A DNA stretch of 6,599 nucleotides from Hyphomonas sp. (GTDB lineage Bacteria; Pseudomonadota; Alphaproteobacteria; Caulobacterales; Hyphomonadaceae). Made by a program: the position numbers and the translations under genes. The notes below the pieces were generated by a model. It saw only the letters and a list, made by a program, of their open reading frames with translations. It made no database searches and was not told the DNA's origin. The stretch spans positions 1 through 6,599 of the forward strand of contig JANSXJ010000207.1 of the NCBI GenBank assembly GCA_024743015.1, in the 5' to 3' direction. This document shows positions 4,907-6,599 of the stretch, piece by piece; within the stretch, counting starts at the first letter, position 1, and every line of letters starts with the position of its first letter.

Positions 4907-6484
4907 CTATTTTTGTGTCGCTGTGAAGCCCAAAGAGTCTTTTGTGTACGCGGCCGGATCCGGGTTCTCCATCATTGAAGCTACCGAAAGCGGTGTCGCT
5001 GGATCCAGCTTAATCGTCAGTGTGCCGCCATCGCTGATGAACTTGGACAGAGCCCCTGTGGCTTCGGAGACCAGCGCCATGTCGACGCCAGATCCTTGTG
5101 CCATCATCGGTGCCATTGCGAGACCCATGCCGATCTGAGACTTGAGCTCAGCAGGATCGGCGCCTTGCGACGTCGCTGCAGCGTTGAAAGCGCGATCGAG
5201 GAGAGAGTTGTCAGCAATAGAGAACTCGAACCCGTGGATCGTCAATTTGCCCATCGCGTCAGTCATGGCGGTTGGGTCCGGCTCGGCGCCAGCGGCGAGA
5301 TCTTCAAAATTGAATGCCGTCGCAGCTTCTTTGGCGTACGAACTATAGCCTTCAATCTTTCCACCAAAACTGAACTTGGCACCGTCGACGAGCTCCAGAT
5401 AGTTTGATCCGGCGTCGAATGAAACAATGTCCTTGTCTGGATCGTATGAAGCGACACTCGCGCCTTTCAGCTCAAGCTCTTCATATCCAACCACGCTGAG
5501 GCCCTGAAGCAGGGCTTCACCGACTTCGCCGCCAGCTGCATCCGCCTTCAGCGTCATCGAGTAAGGCTGGGTGACAAACTTCACCGGCTGACCCGCAGCG
5601 TTGCGCTCAACGCCGGAAACGATACTCGGAATGGCGAACGACGCGCCAGCCACGTCGGCTGTGAAATCGCTCATCGTGAAGCTGTCATAGCCAGGCTCCA
5701 TCGGGTTCTCGTAAGCGAGATCCATCACCGCTGACATCAGGGCTTCTTCATCGCCGACATTTTCCTGGATCGCCTTGACGAATTTGGCGTCGACATTCGT
5801 CGCCGTCATGCCGCCCAGTTTGATATTGAAATTCATGCCTTCGCTAGCATCCGTGCCATTCAGTGACAGGCCGCTAATCGCGGCTTTGGCCGCTTTGAGG
5901 TCAACCATGTCGCGAATTTCGATCTTGTCGATCCCGAATGTGCCGTCTGCCTCGTCATCGGCGAAGTTGCCTGTAAGGCCATTGATTGACCAGCTGTCGA
6001 ACACGATGTTCTCAGCCGCTGGGAAAGGCGCTTCCTGACCGTTGAGGCCTGCAGCGAGCCAAGCCGCAAGTTCGGGTGAAGGGTTAACCAGCTCGATCGA
6101 ACCGAGATTGACTTCAACGTCTTCGTCTTCTTCGGAGATCGAGATATTGTTGAGGCTCATCTTGCCGAAGTTTGCCTGACCATTTTCCATGTCGAGGCCT
6201 TCAAACACAAGCGAACCAACTTTTACGGCATCTTCGCCCGTAATGGTCAGGTCAGTGAACGTGGCGGAGGCACCGTCTGTGGTGGTTCCGGCAAACGATA
6301 GCAGGCCGCCACTTTCGCTCAGAGACATTGCTGCCAGCGCCTGAGCGGCTTCGGCGGGATCGCCGGCGCGTACGCTGAGCTCTTTGAGCTTAGGCTCTTC
6401 GATATTCACTTCTGTTGGCTTGTCACCCTGGCCACAAGCCGTCACCAGAGCCAGTGCGGCTGCACCAAACATTAATTTCTTCAT
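4907..6484 (-). CDS. Predicted lipoprotein, beta-rich, family not recognised
   Basis: A 525-residue exported protein I do not recognise. The N-terminus MKKLMFGAAALALVTACGQG is a lipoprotein signal with lipobox VTAC and lipidation at Cys17; the +2 residue is Gly, not Asp, so outer-membrane sorting is expected. The body is acidic and Gly/Ala-rich, with many short alternating hydrophobic strands such as VKVGSLVFEGLD, FGKMSLNNISI, GTFGIDKIEIRDM and YEELELKGASV, each near a turn. This suggests a repeated beta-sheet or groove-like fold, perhaps loosely like AsmA- or DUF945-type periplasmic proteins, but that is only a resemblance. No catalytic motif is visible, and no Cys is evident after the lipobox. 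Start choice: the ATG at 6484 has AGGGA seven bases upstream (6492-6496) and yields the signal peptide; an in-frame start at 6571 would bury the signal behind 29 extra residues and is rejected. It has its own candidate promoter and terminator, so it is probably monocistronic. Confidence 0.85.
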   Translation of the reverse strand: MKKLMFGAAALALVTACGQGDKPTEVNIEEPKLKELSVRAGDPAEAAQALAAMSLSESGGLLSFAGTTTDGASATFTDLTITGEDAVKVGSLVFEGLDMENGQANFGKMSLNNISISEEDEDVEVNLGSIELVNPSPELAAWLAAGLNGQEAPFPAAENIVFDSWSINGLTGNFADDEADGTFGIDKIEIRDMVDLKAAKAAISGLSLNGTDASEGMNFNIKLGGMTATNVDAKFVKAIQENVGDEEALMSAVMDLAYENPMEPGYDSFTMSDFTADVAGASFAIPSIVSGVERNAAGQPVKFVTQPYSMTLKADAAGGEVGEALLQGLSVVGYEELELKGASVASYDPDKDIVSFDAGSNYLELVDGAKFSFGGKIEGYSSYAKEAATAFNFEDLAAGAEPDPTAMTDAMGKLTIHGFEFSIADNSLLDRAFNAAATSQGADPAELKSQIGMGLAMAPMMAQGSGVDMALVSEATGALSKFISDGGTLTIKLDPATPLSVASMMENPDPAAYTKDSLGFTATQK

Positions 6485-6491
6485 AGTCGAT

Positions 6492-6496
6492 TCCCT
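6492..6496 (-). promoter_or_regulatory. Ribosome binding site AGGGA fixing the lipoprotein start
   Basis: AGGGA on the minus strand stands seven bases before the ATG at 6484. It agrees with the signal peptide in placing translation start there rather than at the upstream in-frame codon at 6571. Confidence 0.7.
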
Positions 6497-6543
6497 AGTT
6501 AGGCGGTTTCCATTAGACATATCGCACAAATCTGTCGAGGCGT

Positions 6544-6571
6544 ATTTAATGATTATCGATAAAGGCGACAA
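6544..6571 (-). promoter_or_regulatory. Candidate sigma70-type promoter of the lipoprotein gene
   Basis: On the minus strand TTGTCG (6566-6571) and TTAAAT (6544-6549) are separated by 16 bases, about 60 bases ahead of the lipoprotein ATG. The match is 4 of 6 in each box, so this is a fair but not strong promoter. The spacer contains a perfect ten-base palindrome, TTATCGATAA (6553-6562), which could be an operator. The remaining upstream bases to 6599 show no gene that I can support. Confidence 0.35.
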
Positions 6572-6599
6572 GATGGCGTTGGTTACGAAAAGTGGCCAA

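Noticed and set aside
6489..6493. GANTC (CcrM-type methylation) site next to the lipoprotein ribosome site
   Set aside because: Such sites occur by chance and elsewhere in this window; a single copy gives no support for cell-cycle control.
6485..6571. N-terminal extension of the lipoprotein from an upstream in-frame start
   Set aside because: It would place 29 hydrophilic residues before a clear lipoprotein signal peptide, and the ATG at 6484 has its own ribosome site.

Overview
The window looks like ordinary chromosome from an alphaproteobacterium, most likely in the Caulobacterales/Hyphomonadaceae-type neighbourhood. This rests on the protein flavour: a YmdB-YebC pair, a thioredoxin-TPR protein with an intact WCGPC, a LON-substrate-binding/Trm112/DUF971 cluster, and moderately high GC. 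The genus is an inference and cannot be fixed from sequence reading alone. All eight protein genes are on the minus strand, so transcription runs from position 6599 towards 1. Coding is dense and no gap reaches 300 bases.

Reading in the direction of transcription: a beta-rich, unrecognised lipoprotein gene (4907-6484) has its own candidate promoter and ends in a textbook intrinsic terminator (4839-4875). Next comes a YmdB-type metallophosphoesterase (3990-4814), followed 58 bases later by yebC (3179-3931), a translation factor/regulator of the TACO1 family. An exported MsrA methionine sulfoxide reductase (2414-3067) follows after a 111-base gap.

The second block starts with a thioredoxin-TPR protein of the YbbN/CnoX type (1426-2316, possibly from 2337). 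After a 76-base gap come three tightly coupled genes: a stand-alone LON substrate-binding-domain protein (699-1349, GTG start), a Trm112-family protein (487-702) and a DUF971 protein (176-490). Each junction between these three is a 4-base ATGA overlap, so they are almost certainly one translationally coupled unit. The block mixes protein quality control (YbbN, LON domain) with small accessory proteins linked to translation or metal/Fe-S biology.

The left edge (about 1-155) has no credible protein gene. On the minus strand it can be folded into a 6S-like RNA: an interrupted closing stem, an open central region, a hairpin in the 3' half, and an apical hairpin followed by CUUAAG. This is the most interesting item and is called with moderate confidence. 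I found no mobile element, CRISPR array, tRNA, rRNA or obvious new multi-gene defence-type system.
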